NCBI RefSeq assembly: GCF_001486505.1
Contig: NZ_LN909062.1
Location: 62,001-126,000 of the forward strand
Length of the DNA stretch: 64,000 bases
Origin: Paenibacillus rubinfantis
GTDB lineage: Bacteria; Bacillota; Bacilli; Paenibacillales; Paenibacillaceae
Reading direction: 5' to 3'
The notes under the pieces were generated by a model. The model was not told the DNA's origin, searched no databases, and was given only the letters and a program-made list of their open reading frames with translations. The position numbers were made by a program, and so were the translations under genes. Positions 6,834 to 14,856 of the stretch are shown piece after piece; position 1 is the first letter of the stretch; the number at the start of each line of letters is the position of its first letter.

Positions 6834-8729
6834 GTAGGAGGCTACCCATTAATTGAGTAGCCGACCTCCCACACCACCGTACGTACCGTTCGGTATACGG
6901 CGGTTCCTAAGTTTTCGCAGTTACTTGTCGATAATAATCCGAGAAGAAGAGAAATCCTAAGCCCTTGAGGGTGTTATTTCCGAGGGACTTCGAGAGGACG
7001 GGGCTATTGGAGATTCTCCAGTAGCCCTTTCTCGTGTTTGCGTATTCCCATGCTTTTTGTCCTTGGATTCCGAGCGATTGCAGTTTCTCGAATTTCGTCC
7101 TCACTCGTTTCCACTGCTTCCAGAAGATCATGCGAATCCGCCTTCTCATCCATTCATCCGTGGATTGGAGCATACTTTTCATATCCGCTATTTTGTAGTA
7201 GTTGATCCACCCCATGATGTAGCGTCTAAGCTTTTCGGCTCGTTCTTCATTTCCCATCCCGTTGCTTCTGGACGTGAGCTCCTTTACTTTGGCTTTCATC
7301 TTGGCAGCGGATTTCGGATGAATGCGGACTCGTGTCTCTCCTTTCCTTTTGTAGAAGGAGAACCCAAGAAATTTAACCTTCCACGCCTCGTCCACCACTG
7401 TCTTATCCCGGTTCACTTTGAGAAACAACTTCTTTTCAATGAAGGGAAGAATGTTCTCCAGTGTCCGTTCCGCGCTCCTTTTGCTTTTGCTGAAGATCAG
7501 GAGATCGTCCGCATAGCGCACGAAGCGGTGCCCGCGGCTTTCCAGTTCCTTGTCCAGTTCGTTCAGCATAATGTTGCTGAGAATTGGACTCAGATTGCCC
7601 CCTTGCGGTACGCCGATTTCCGTATCCTCGAAGCGGTGCTTCACGACAACGCCGGCTTTCAGGTACTTGTGGATGAGCGAGATGACCCGCCCGTCTTTAA
7701 TGGTTCGGGATAAGACTTCCACCAATTTGCTTTGGTTAACGGTGTCAAAGAATTTCTCCAAGTCCATATCGACCACGTATTTGTACCCTTCTTCGATGTT
7801 TGATTGGCTTCTCTGAATAGCGTTATGTGCGCTTCTCTTGGGTCGGAATCCGAAACTGTTCTCCGAAAACTGTTTTTCGTAGATCGGGGTAAGCACTTGA
7901 GCGATCGCCTGTTGGATAACTCGGTCAACAACCGTAGGAATTCCCAGGTTTCTCTTCTTTCCGTTCTCTTTCGGGATTTCTACCCTTCGAACAGGATTCG
8001 GACGGTAGGTTCCGTCCAGAATGGATTCCTTGATGGTTTCTCCGTTCTCTCGGAGATATTGTAGAAGTTCATCTACTCCCATCCCGTCGATTCCGTGAGA
8101 TCCTTTGTTAGTTTTGACCCGCTTGAACGCTTCGTTCATGTTGTCTCTGCTAACGATTTTCTCAAGCAACTCGTCCTTCGACTCGGTTGCGTCGGTGCTG
8201 TCGGTTTCAGGTATCCGCTCAGGACTGTGCGCTCCCGCATATTCTCCATGTTCCGCATGTACGTTTTGCGTCGAGCCTTCTCTTCGAAGTTGGCTGCACT
8301 TGACTCCTGTTTCGGTACCATTCATTAACCCACACCTCCTTAGGTTCAGCCCTTCCCTCAAGTTGTCGACTAACCGAGGTACTATGGCGTCTGCTGACTT
8401 CTCATGATAAATCTTGTTTCAACCATGATTTGAAATTCATCTCCTCACGTCCATGAGACCTCCCACGGTAAGACGCGTAACTTTCATCCCGTATACCCGC
8501 CGCATTTACATCCGCGTGTCCGTGCAGTTTATTGGATTTCGTCTTGTTTAGCAGACTCATCCCACTTTGGATGCCTGATGCGATTCGTGTTCCTCAGGCC
8601 GGGACTTTGCCTCCAGCTTCCTTCAGATTCCACCTCACGATGGACACCCTTGCTCTTGGCTAATGGTTGGCAACTGCCAGCCCCCATAGCGGACTTTCAC
8701 CGCCTAGCTACGCGCCATGCGTGGCGCAC
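6834..8729 (-). mobile_element. Complete group IIC intron (about 1.9 kb) with maturase
   Basis: Reading the minus strand, the element begins GTGCGCC (8729 downwards) immediately after the T run of a tRNA-Arg terminator. A typical 5' domain I follows (GGCGGTGAAAGTCCG about 30 bases in), then the reverse transcriptase gene. Directly after that gene come domain V (GCCGTATACCGAACGG-TACGTACGG, about 6874-6905) and domain VI (GGCTACTC loop GGGTAGCC), ending CCTAC at 6834. Insertion right behind a terminator stem-loop is the hallmark of bacterial class C introns. The ends are inferred from consensus and could be off by a base or two. Ribozyme and protein both look intact, so the element may be active. 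Confidence 0.9.
6907..8325 (-). CDS. ltrA: Group II intron-encoded reverse transcriptase/maturase
   Basis: The 472-residue protein has the reverse transcriptase core: RNLGIPTVVDRVIQQAIAQVL, FGFRPKRSAHNAI, VVDMDLEKFFDTVN, GVPQGGNLSPILSNIMLNELD and the catalytic YADD near residue 280. The C-terminal domain X (maturase) contains LRRYIMGWINYYK. There is no HNH endonuclease domain, as expected for class C. The protein assists splicing and reverse-transcribes the intron into DNA at new sites. I chose the ATG with AAGGAGGTG just upstream (8333-8341) rather than an in-frame codon 12 residues earlier. It lies wholly inside the intron. Confidence 0.95.
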   Translation of the reverse strand: MNGTETGVKCSQLRREGSTQNVHAEHGEYAGAHSPERIPETDSTDATESKDELLEKIVSRDNMNEAFKRVKTNKGSHGIDGMGVDELLQYLRENGETIKESILDGTYRPNPVRRVEIPKENGKKRNLGIPTVVDRVIQQAIAQVLTPIYEKQFSENSFGFRPKRSAHNAIQRSQSNIEEGYKYVVDMDLEKFFDTVNQSKLVEVLSRTIKDGRVISLIHKYLKAGVVVKHRFEDTEIGVPQGGNLSPILSNIMLNELDKELESRGHRFVRYADDLLIFSKSKRSAERTLENILPFIEKKLFLKVNRDKTVVDEAWKVKFLGFSFYKRKGETRVRIHPKSAAKMKAKVKELTSRSNGMGNEERAEKLRRYIMGWINYYKIADMKSMLQSTDEWMRRRIRMIFWKQWKRVRTKFEKLQSLGIQGQKAWEYANTRKGYWRISNSPVLSKSLGNNTLKGLGFLFFSDYYRQVTAKT

Positions 8730-8730
8730 T

Positions 8731-8756
8731 AAAAAAAGCACCCCGATGGGTGCTTT
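8731..8756 (-). terminator. Terminator of tRNA-Arg, used as the intron insertion site
   Basis: On the minus strand AAAGCACCC ATCG GGGTGCTTT is followed by a T run and then directly by the intron 5' end (GTGCG). The hairpin is the 5' exon recognised by class C introns. Confidence 0.9.
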
Positions 8757-8764
8757 CTCTATCA

Positions 8765-8838
<74 letters not shown>

Positions 8839-8850
8839 ACCTTGGTATGA

Positions 8851-8888
8851 AAAAAGGATGCGTTAATTATTATAGCGCATCCTTTTTG
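8851..8888 (-). terminator. Terminator of the two-gene unit 8928-9626, overlapping the tRNA-Arg promoter
   Basis: AAAAAGGATGCG and CGCATCCTTTTT form a near-perfect 12-pair stem with a 13-base loop; T runs occur on either strand. The loop contains the -10 box of the tRNA-Arg promoter. Confidence 0.75.
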
Positions 8889-8897
8889 TTTTTTCAA
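8869..8897 (-). promoter_or_regulatory. Promoter of tRNA-Arg, embedded in a terminator hairpin
   Basis: On the minus strand TTGAAA (8892-8897), a 17-base spacer and a perfect TATAAT (8869-8874) lie about 30 bases upstream of the tRNA. The -10 sits in the loop of the preceding terminator. Confidence 0.7.
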
Positions 8898-8927
8898 AGC
8901 GCTTTTAGCGGAAAATTCGCGCATTTT

Positions 8928-9278
8928 TCAAGACGGTAGCTCCTCCAGCTTGGCCGTGATTTGCTCGTTGGCGAGCAGGTTTTGCAGGAACTCCTTGCGT
9001 TGAACCTCCGCCTTCGGCCACCCCCGGTCTCCAAACCGCTCTTCCGCCACCTCGGCAAACGCCTGATGCTGACTATTGTCGTACCAGTCGATCTCCAAGT
9101 CGGCTTCACTGCGGATCATCCGTATAATCTCATACCCTTCCCCGTCTGCAGCACGCGCCACATACACAAAAAGATCGGGGTCGCCCACCGCGCCCGGATA
9201 CACCTGAATTACGGCGCAGGGGCGCCCTTGATGCTCATCCATCCGCCGAACTTCAGCATCCTTGATATAATACGTCAC
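8928..9278 (-). CDS. Hypothetical protein, 116 residues
   Basis: I do not recognise a family. The protein starts with TYYIKDAEVRRMDEHQGRP and has a beta-rich first half (VIQVYPGAVGDPDLFVYVARA) and a charged helical C-terminus ending KLEELPS. There is no signal peptide or membrane segment, so it should be cytoplasmic. The GTG at 9278 is preferred because AAGGAG lies 8 bases before it; a GTG three codons earlier overlaps that site. It follows the 9312-9626 gene by about 30 bases on the same strand, probably in one transcript, and ends at the hairpin at 8851-8888. Confidence 0.65.
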   Translation of the reverse strand: MTYYIKDAEVRRMDEHQGRPCAVIQVYPGAVGDPDLFVYVARAADGEGYEIIRMIRSEADLEIDWYDNSQHQAFAEVAEERFGDRGWPKAEVQRKEFLQNLLANEQITAKLEELPS

Positions 9279-9311
9279 AGGCGTCACTCCTTTCGATACA
9301 AATCAAGACGG

Positions 9312-9626
9312 CTACAGCTGCGCCGCCAAACCGGAGCGCTCCATTTGCGTCCGGGTCTCCGCCGTGCCCAGTCGGTAAATTTCACGGTACAGCGTATTCA
9401 GATGGCTCTCGTAGCTGCGGTTCACCTCGCCTTCCGGTGTATCCGGCCACGGGTACGTAAAAGCCAGAAAGCCGCTCTCCTCCTTCTCACTCAAGTGCTC
9501 AAGCATATGGCTCAGAGTATCTGCCTCCTGCCGGGTTGCTTCAACCTCCCATTCGTACGCCGCAGCGCCGGGATCTTCAAGGAGCGACCGCCCTTGAACC
9601 GAGACGTAATAAGTCCGTTTTTCCAC
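9312..9626 (-). CDS. Hypothetical protein, 104 residues
   Basis: I do not recognise a family. The sequence opens MEKRTYYVSVQGRSLLEDPG, followed by an acidic helical region (WEVEATRQEADTLSHMLEHL) and a Tyr/Trp-rich segment (FLAFTYPWPDTPEGEVN). The end ETRTQMERSGLAAQL is helical. It is soluble, with no signal peptide. The GTG start has AGAAGGAGGG about 7 bases upstream. Its beginning (TYYV) resembles that of its downstream neighbour (TYYI), but they are not clearly paralogues. Confidence 0.65.
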   Translation of the reverse strand: MEKRTYYVSVQGRSLLEDPGAAAYEWEVEATRQEADTLSHMLEHLSEKEESGFLAFTYPWPDTPEGEVNRSYESHLNTLYREIYRLGTAETRTQMERSGLAAQL

Positions 9627-9796
9627 GACTATCCCTCCTTCTTATGGCTTGCCTTACCTCGTGCAATACCGCCTCCAAGCCATAGTTTTCCATAATGGAC
9701 AGACATTTTATGCCCTCGTTCGGCATAATTTGTTAATACTTTTCACCCGGTCGGCAAGCGGGGACTGTAAAGCAATGCGGAGAGGAGATAGCAAAA

Positions 9797-11641
9797 ATGT
9801 GCGGAATAACCGGCTTTATTGAATGGAACCGGGACTTGACTAAAGAATCGGATCTGGTGTTATCCATGACGTCCTGTCTGGAAAAACGAGGACCCGATGC
9901 CCAGGGAACTTGGATTTCCGGCCCGTGTGCTTTCGGACATCGGCGCCTAAGCGTCATGGACCCCGAGAATGGGGCTCAGCCGATGATTATCCATGAAGAA
10001 GATGCGGTGTTTACGATTGTATATAATGGGGAGATTTACAACGCATTCGAGCTGAAAGCCGAGCTGCAGCGGAGGGGACGTACGTTCCGTACCAACTGCG
10101 ATACGGAGGTGCTGCTGCAATCGTATATCGAGTGGGGACCCGATTGTGTGTACCGGCTTAACGGGATTTTTGCGTTTGCGATTTGGGATAGCGTTCGGGA
10201 GCATGTCTTTTTTGCAAGAGACCGGTTGGGAGTAAAACCGTTGTTCTACAGTGAGATTGAGGGCACTTTGATTTTTGGCTCCGAACCAAAGGCGATTCTG
10301 CGCCATCCGAAGGTTGAACCGGTCGTCGGACCCGAAGGACTTGCCGAAATTTTCGTCATCGGTCCGGCGCGTACTCCCGGTCATGGCGTATACAAGGATC
10401 TAAAAGAGCTGCGCCCGGGTCACGTGATGATCTTCAACCGCAGCGGGTTGCGCAAATACGCCTACTGGAAGCTGGAAGCCGAGCCCCATACGGACAATGT
10501 GGAAGAGACCGCTGCCACGATTCGCAAGCTGCTGCAGGATACGATGGATCGCCAGCTCATTTCCGACGTGCCGGTGTGCACCTTGCTGTCCGGCGGGCTG
10601 GACTCCAGCGCGCTAACGGCGCTGGCCGTCGATTACTACAAGCGGACCGGGCAAGGCCAAGTGCATACGTATTCGATCGATTACGTCGACAACGACAAGC
10701 ACTTCCAAGCCCACAGCTATCAGCCCGGCGCGGACGGCCCATGGATCCAGCGGATGGTCGAGGAGCTGCAAACCGCCCATCACGCAATCAAGTTTGACAC
10801 GCCCGAGCTGGTTTCGGCGCTGCCCGATTCAACGATCGCCCGCGACCTGCCGGGGATGGCGGATGTGGACGCTTCGTTGCTGTTATTTTGCCGGGAGATC
10901 AAAAAAGGGGCCACCGTCGCCATCTCCGGCGAAGCCGCGGACGAAGTGTTTGGCGGTTACCCGTGGTTCCATCGCGAGGAGCTGCTAAATTCAGGAACGT
11001 TCCCTTGGTCGGTGGCGACCGGGCTGCGCGCCGATTTGCTGTCCCCGGAAATCCGCGAATGGATCAAGCCGGAACAATACATCGCCGATCGTTACAGCGA
11101 AGCGGTAGGAGAGACGCCAAAACTGGAAGGGGAGACGGGCGAGCGCGCACGGATGCGGGTGATGTCGTACCTGAACATCACGCGGTTTATGCCAACGTTG
11201 CTGGACCGCAAGGACCGCATGAGTATGGCGGCCGGACTGGAAGTCCGCGTTCCCTATTGCGACCACCGCCTGGTGCAATACGTCTGGAACATTCCGTGGG
11301 AGATCAAAACGACTGGCAACCGGGAAAAAGGGATTTTGCGCAAAGCGCTGGAAGGCATCCTTCCCGAAGACGTGCTCTACCGCAAAAAAAGCCCTTATCC
11401 CAAAACACATAACCCGAACTACCTGACCGCCGTGCGGGATCAGATGTTGAAGATTCTCGACGATCCAACCTCGCCGATCCTGCCGTTGATCGATGCGGAC
11501 AAAATCCGCGCCATCGCCGCGTCCAAGGAATCGTCCTCCAATCTGCCGTGGTTCGGCCAGTTGATGAGTGGTCCGCAGCTGTTCGCTTATTTGTCGCAGG
11601 TGAACTTTTGGTTGAGTACCTACAACGTGAAAATACGCTAA
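9797..11641 (+). CDS. asnB: Asparagine synthetase B, glutamine-hydrolysing
   Basis: The 614-residue enzyme converts aspartate and glutamine to asparagine with ATP. The N-terminal glutaminase domain starts MCGITGFIEWN with nucleophile Cys2 and has RGPDAQG and FGHRRLSVMDP. The synthetase domain has the PP-loop LLSGGLDSSALTALA near residue 265 and GEAADEVFGGYPWFH. The size fits the Bacillus AsnO-type enzyme, which is tied to sporulation; that link is only suggested. GGAGAGGAG precedes the ATG. It is a single gene with its own terminator. The sequence beyond 11.8 kb is unreliable, so its real right-hand neighbour is unknown. Confidence 0.95.
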   Translation: MCGITGFIEWNRDLTKESDLVLSMTSCLEKRGPDAQGTWISGPCAFGHRRLSVMDPENGAQPMIIHEEDAVFTIVYNGEIYNAFELKAELQRRGRTFRTNCDTEVLLQSYIEWGPDCVYRLNGIFAFAIWDSVREHVFFARDRLGVKPLFYSEIEGTLIFGSEPKAILRHPKVEPVVGPEGLAEIFVIGPARTPGHGVYKDLKELRPGHVMIFNRSGLRKYAYWKLEAEPHTDNVEETAATIRKLLQDTMDRQLISDVPVCTLLSGGLDSSALTALAVDYYKRTGQGQVHTYSIDYVDNDKHFQAHSYQPGADGPWIQRMVEELQTAHHAIKFDTPELVSALPDSTIARDLPGMADVDASLLLFCREIKKGATVAISGEAADEVFGGYPWFHREELLNSGTFPWSVATGLRADLLSPEIREWIKPEQYIADRYSEAVGETPKLEGETGERARMRVMSYLNITRFMPTLLDRKDRMSMAAGLEVRVPYCDHRLVQYVWNIPWEIKTTGNREKGILRKALEGILPEDVLYRKKSPYPKTHNPNYLTAVRDQMLKILDDPTSPILPLIDADKIRAIAASKESSSNLPWFGQLMSGPQLFAYLSQVNFWLSTYNVKIR

Positions 11642-11651
11642 TCTCAAGCGT

Positions 11652-11695
11652 AAAAAAGCAAGCCGGGATCCCGATGGATCCGTGGCTTGCTTTTT
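11652..11695 (+). terminator. Terminator of asnB
   Basis: AAAAAGCAAGCC and GGCTTGCTTTTT form a 12-pair stem around a 19-base loop that itself contains GGATCC/GGATCC; the T run completes it. Confidence 0.85.
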
Positions 11696-11712
11696 CCGCT
11701 GTTTCTATGCGG

Positions 11713-11789
11713 AATTAACTGGAAAATCTGCTGTTAATTTTATCGCTCTTGCCGCTTCAAGCACATTAACGGTATTTCCTGACGTTAAT
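11713..11789. repeat. Pair of ATTAAC/GTTAAT palindromes
   Basis: AATTAAC (11713-11719) pairs with GTTAATT (11733-11739), and ATTAACG (11765-11771) pairs with CGTTAAT (11783-11789). Two inverted repeats of the same core within 80 bases of otherwise AT-rich DNA suggest a dispersed intergenic repeat, but I cannot count copies elsewhere. No gene is visible in 11696-11899. Confidence 0.45.
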
Positions 11790-11899
11790 TTCGGGGATTA
11801 AGGTTTTACCGTAATTCGCCACAAACGGAGATGTGCCGCAACGCCAGGCCCCATGGCACATAGGCTGCTCGGTCGCATGGGGCCCACGGGCTTCACGGC

Positions 11900-12194
11900 C
11901 TGTCTCTTATAAACCTCTAGATTTGTATAAGCGACAGCCTCACGTCCATGAGACCTCCCACGGTAAGACGCGGAACTTTCATCCCGGATACCCGCCGCAT
12001 TTACAACCGCGGGTCCGTTGAGTTTAGTTGCTGTCGTCTTTGTTCGCAGACTCATCCCACTTTGGGCACAGGCGACCGTGCCCTGCTGGCCGTCCTCATT
12101 CAACAAATACACGATTGAAGAATCTTCCTCCGGCATATGGTGGGTCTGTTAAACGCCTGTCCCATACCCGCTGCATGATGTGTATGAGAGCCGG
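11900..12194. other. Assembly or sequencing artefact: Nextera mosaic-end junction with scrambled flanks
   Basis: 11900-11937 matches 34 of 38 bases of the double Tn5 mosaic end (starts CTGTCTCTTATA, ends GACAG) that forms Nextera mate-pair junctions. It is followed by 128 bases (11938-12065) colinear with the intron segment 8443-8570, with 13 mismatches and no gap, then by about 85 bases resembling gerM at 14463-14550. At 12176-12194 a second mosaic end matches at 15 of 19 positions. Reading frames here, including one on the minus strand up to 12136, should not be trusted. The sequence from about 11.80 kb may also be affected. Confidence 0.85.
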
Positions 12195-12728
12195 GGTCTT
12201 GTCGTACGCCGGCAGGTAAAACAGCGGGTCGTACCCAAACCCGCCGCCGCCCGCCGGCTCGGAGGTGATCCAGCCCTCGACTTCGCCGGAGGCTTCGATA
12301 AACTGCCCATTCGCCGGGTTGTACAGGGCCAAATGGCAGACAAACCGGGCCGTGCTCAGCAACGGCTGTTCCGTGTCTTCGCCCAGCCGCCGCTTCTCCA
12401 GCTCGGCGAGCAGCTTCTCGTTGTTATCCTCGTCGCTGGCGGCTTCCCCGGCATAACGCGCTGAATAGACGCCCGGGGCACCATCCAGCTGGTCGACGCA
12501 AAGGCCCGAATCGTCGGCCAGCACGGGGCGGCCCAACGCATCGCCGACGGTTTTGGCCTTCTTGCGGGCGTTCTCCGCAAACGTTGTCCCGTCTTCCACA
12601 ACCTCCGGCGCGTCCGGGTAATCGGCCAAGCTCTGAACCTCTTTGCCCAGCGGTGCCAAGGCATGCGCAAATTCCCGCACCTTCCCGGCATTGCGGGTCG
12701 CCACGATAATCACGGGTCCTTCGATCAT
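12096..12728 (-). CDS. rdgB: XTP/dITP diphosphatase (Ham1/RdgB) with a false C-terminus
   Basis: The enzyme hydrolyses non-canonical purine nucleoside triphosphates (XTP, dITP, ITP) to monophosphates, cleaning the nucleotide pool. The N-terminal signature IIVATRNAGKVREF, LADDSGLCVDQLDGAPGVYSARYAG and GGGGFGYDPLFYLPAYDKT are all present. After DKT (about 12195) the sequence switches to PALIHIMQRVWDRR..., which bears no resemblance to the usual MAEL...NRISHR ending. The switch coincides with a mosaic-end-like sequence, so the last ~33 residues are almost certainly an artefact. The ATG lies 2 bases after the rph stop, which matches the rph-rdgB order in Bacillus. Confidence 0.88.
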   Translation of the reverse strand: MIEGPVIIVATRNAGKVREFAHALAPLGKEVQSLADYPDAPEVVEDGTTFAENARKKAKTVGDALGRPVLADDSGLCVDQLDGAPGVYSARYAGEAASDEDNNEKLLAELEKRRLGEDTEQPLLSTARFVCHLALYNPANGQFIEASGEVEGWITSEPAGGGGFGYDPLFYLPAYDKTPALIHIMQRVWDRRLTDPPYAGGRFFNRVFVE

Positions 12729-12730
12729 GC

Positions 12731-13492
12731 TTACACCGCCGATCCGGACTGCCTGCTTCCGATCAGCAGCGCAATCGGCCCCAGCGCCTCGCGCTGCTGA
12801 TCGATCATCTCCCGGATCCCCTTCTCCGCGATCGCCAGCAAGCCGTCCAATTCTGCACGGGAGAACGGACTTTCCTCACCGGTTCCTTGCACCTCAACGA
12901 ATTGGCCCTGCCCGGTCATCACTACATTCATATCGACCTTCGCTTTGGAATCCTCCTCATAGTTGAGGTCCAGCAGCGTATCCTCGCCAACGATCCCTAC
13001 GCTGACCGAAGCCAGAAAATCGGTGATCGGAAATTTTGGCAAGGCGTGCTTTTGAGCGATCTTGTGCATAGCCAGCGCCATTGCCACAAATGCTCCGGTA
13101 ATCGACGTTGTCCGCGTCCCGCCATCCGCCTGCAGCACATCGCAGTCGATCGTAATCGATCGTTCCCCGAGCGCCTGGAGATCAACAACCGAACGCAACG
13201 CGCGACCGATCAGACGCTGAATTTCCATCGTCCGGCCGCTTAGCTTCCCGCGGGCGGATTCCCGCTGATTGCGCGTTTGGGTTGCGCGAGGGAGCATTGC
13301 ATATTCGGCCGTCACCCAGCCTTTGCCTTGACCTTTCATAAACATCGGGACCTTCTCCTCGATGGTTGCGGTACACATCACCTTCGTATCGCCTACCTCG
13401 ATATAAACGGAACCCTCCGCATATTTATTGATATTGACGGTTAAATTCATCGGCCGGCGCTCGTCCGCCTGACGTCCGTTGCTTCTCATCAT
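12731..13492 (-). CDS. rph: Ribonuclease PH
   Basis: The 253-residue phosphorolytic exoribonuclease trims tRNA 3' ends. Family motifs are [79 protein letters not shown] and [21 protein letters not shown]. The length is normal. Two adjacent ATG codons follow GGAGG; the first is taken. It lies between gerM and rdgB as in Bacillus, but the gerM terminator separates it, so a promoter should lie in 13493-13577. Confidence 0.96.
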   Translation of the reverse strand: MMRSNGRQADERRPMNLTVNINKYAEGSVYIEVGDTKVMCTATIEEKVPMFMKGQGKGWVTAEYAMLPRATQTRNQRESARGKLSGRTMEIQRLIGRALRSVVDLQALGERSITIDCDVLQADGGTRTTSITGAFVAMALAMHKIAQKHALPKFPITDFLASVSVGIVGEDTLLDLNYEEDSKAKVDMNVVMTGQGQFVEVQGTGEESPFSRAELDGLLAIAEKGIREMIDQQREALGPIALLIGSRQSGSAV

Positions 13493-13577
13493 TACTGCCT
13501 CCTACGTTTTCTTGCTGTCTTTTTAGCTTTCCCTATTCTACCAAAGTGTGGTCATAAAAGCATCTTTCCATTCGGCG

Positions 13578-13607
13578 AAAAAAAGAACCCTGCACCTCGC
13601 AGGGTTC
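13578..13607 (-). terminator. Terminator of gerM
   Basis: On the minus strand GAACCCTGC GAGGT GCAGGGTTC is followed by seven T, between the gerM stop and the rph start. Confidence 0.9.
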
Positions 13608-13645
13608 CGTTATTTTGCAGGTTGGCGCACCGCCAAAAGCGCGGT

Positions 13646-14704
13646 TTACAGCGGAATTTCGTTGATGGTCTCCGGCCGCATCACCGGCTCGCTGTAGGTC
13701 TGGTTGTCCAAGCCAACGACTTCCTTTTGTCCGTTCAGCCAAATGCGCACCTTGCTGTCATCCTTGTTCTCCGTGACCGTCAGCACCAGCGACTGCAGCA
13801 TTTGCGCCGGCAGCTTCTCGCCGGCTTCGAACATGTCGTCCGTCAGCGCGACCGTGACGACGCCGTCTTTGGAAACCTCAATGCTGTCCAGCTTCGTGTT
13901 GTCCGTCACGACTCGTTCCAGCCCGTCGCCTTGCTGCGGTCCCTTGAGCAGCTCGCCGAGCGCTGATTGCACGCGATCGCCGTCAGCCTGCACGAACCGG
14001 GTCACCGGCACGAAATACTGGACTCCATCCGGCGTTGCCGCCGAGAAGTACACGATGACCGGACTTAATTGAGACAATCCGGATTCCGCTTTTAATTCGA
14101 GATTGATACCAAAGCTGCGGCTGAGCGGACGATCCAGCGGTGTGCCGTTCACCGGCATCTCGTTGAGCTTTTCCCCCTCAACCCAAAGCTGAACCTTCTC
14201 CACATCCGGCGTCCCAGTTAGCGTCCAGGTTAACGCCTCGAGGATTTTTCGTTCATCCGCGGCTTCATAACCCGCAAACGCTTTGTTGAACTCAACGACG
14301 GCCAACTTCTCGTCCTTTTTGACGGTAACCGCCTTAACCTCGCTGCCCGCCGGAAGTACACCGCTAAACCCGGTCGGGAGCAGGCCGGCATACTTGCCGT
14401 CCTTCACCAGCATCTCCAGCATGCGGTTTAGCTTCAACGAAGCCTCGCCTTCCGGCAAGTGCAAGGCGACCGGAGCCAGCTTGCCATGCTCGTTCACCAA
14501 ATAAACGGTTGAAAGATCTTTCTCCTGGCTATAGCTTGTCTGTTCTACGGCCTCAAGCCCGTCCAGCATCCGGGTTTCCATATCCGTGGGCGGAGGATCG
14601 ATTTGCGCGGAGCTCCCCCCAAACATACCGCATCCCGACAGCAGCAGCGGAAGCGAGATGGCCCCGGCAGCAGCCGTATTTCGAATTCGGCGGTTCCATT
14701 TCAT
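13646..14704 (-). CDS. gerM: GerM-domain spore lipoprotein
   Basis: The 352-residue protein has a lipoprotein signal (ISLPLLLSGCGMFGG, lipobox Cys at about 25) and two GerM domains, around residues 60-190 and 210-340, each with YLVNEHGKLAPV- or YFVPVTRFV-type strands and a VxxLLxGP-like segment (SALGELLKGPQQGDGLERV). GerM is known in Bacillus for roles in forespore-mother cell complex assembly, sporulation and germination. The ATG is preceded by AGGGAGG. A garbled partial copy of its N-terminal region appears in the artefact at about 12066-12150. Confidence 0.9.
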   Translation of the reverse strand: MKWNRRIRNTAAAGAISLPLLLSGCGMFGGSSAQIDPPPTDMETRMLDGLEAVEQTSYSQEKDLSTVYLVNEHGKLAPVALHLPEGEASLKLNRMLEMLVKDGKYAGLLPTGFSGVLPAGSEVKAVTVKKDEKLAVVEFNKAFAGYEAADERKILEALTWTLTGTPDVEKVQLWVEGEKLNEMPVNGTPLDRPLSRSFGINLELKAESGLSQLSPVIVYFSAATPDGVQYFVPVTRFVQADGDRVQSALGELLKGPQQGDGLERVVTDNTKLDSIEVSKDGVVTVALTDDMFEAGEKLPAQMLQSLVLTVTENKDDSKVRIWLNGQKEVVGLDNQTYSEPVMRPETINEIPL

Positions 14705-14856
14705 TTTTGTTCGTGCCTCCCTGAGTTTTTCATTTGGCTAAGGTTTGTATTACTATATATACGAGCCCTGTCCCGAAAAATAACTATATTTTTCCGGGAA
14801 CTGGACAAACTGCTTCATATCTTGTCGATCCGATTAAATCACAAGGAGTAGATTGT

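Noticed and set aside
7057..7713. Plus-strand frame opposite the intron maturase
   Set aside because: It is antisense to conserved reverse transcriptase motifs and has no translation signal.
11938..12065. Second, degenerate copy of the group II intron 5' region
   Set aside because: It abuts a Nextera mosaic-end junction, has no gaps relative to 8443-8570 and carries scattered substitutions like those of a poor read. It is treated as an artefact rather than a fossil intron.
11798..12136. Minus-strand frame with a GerM-like start (SSIVYLLNEDGQQ)
   Set aside because: It crosses the mosaic-end junction and the intron-like block, so it cannot be a real gene or a gerM paralogue.
13646..14704. gerM, rph and rdgB as one transcript
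   Set aside because: A strong terminator with a seven-T tail at 13578-13607 separates gerM from rph.
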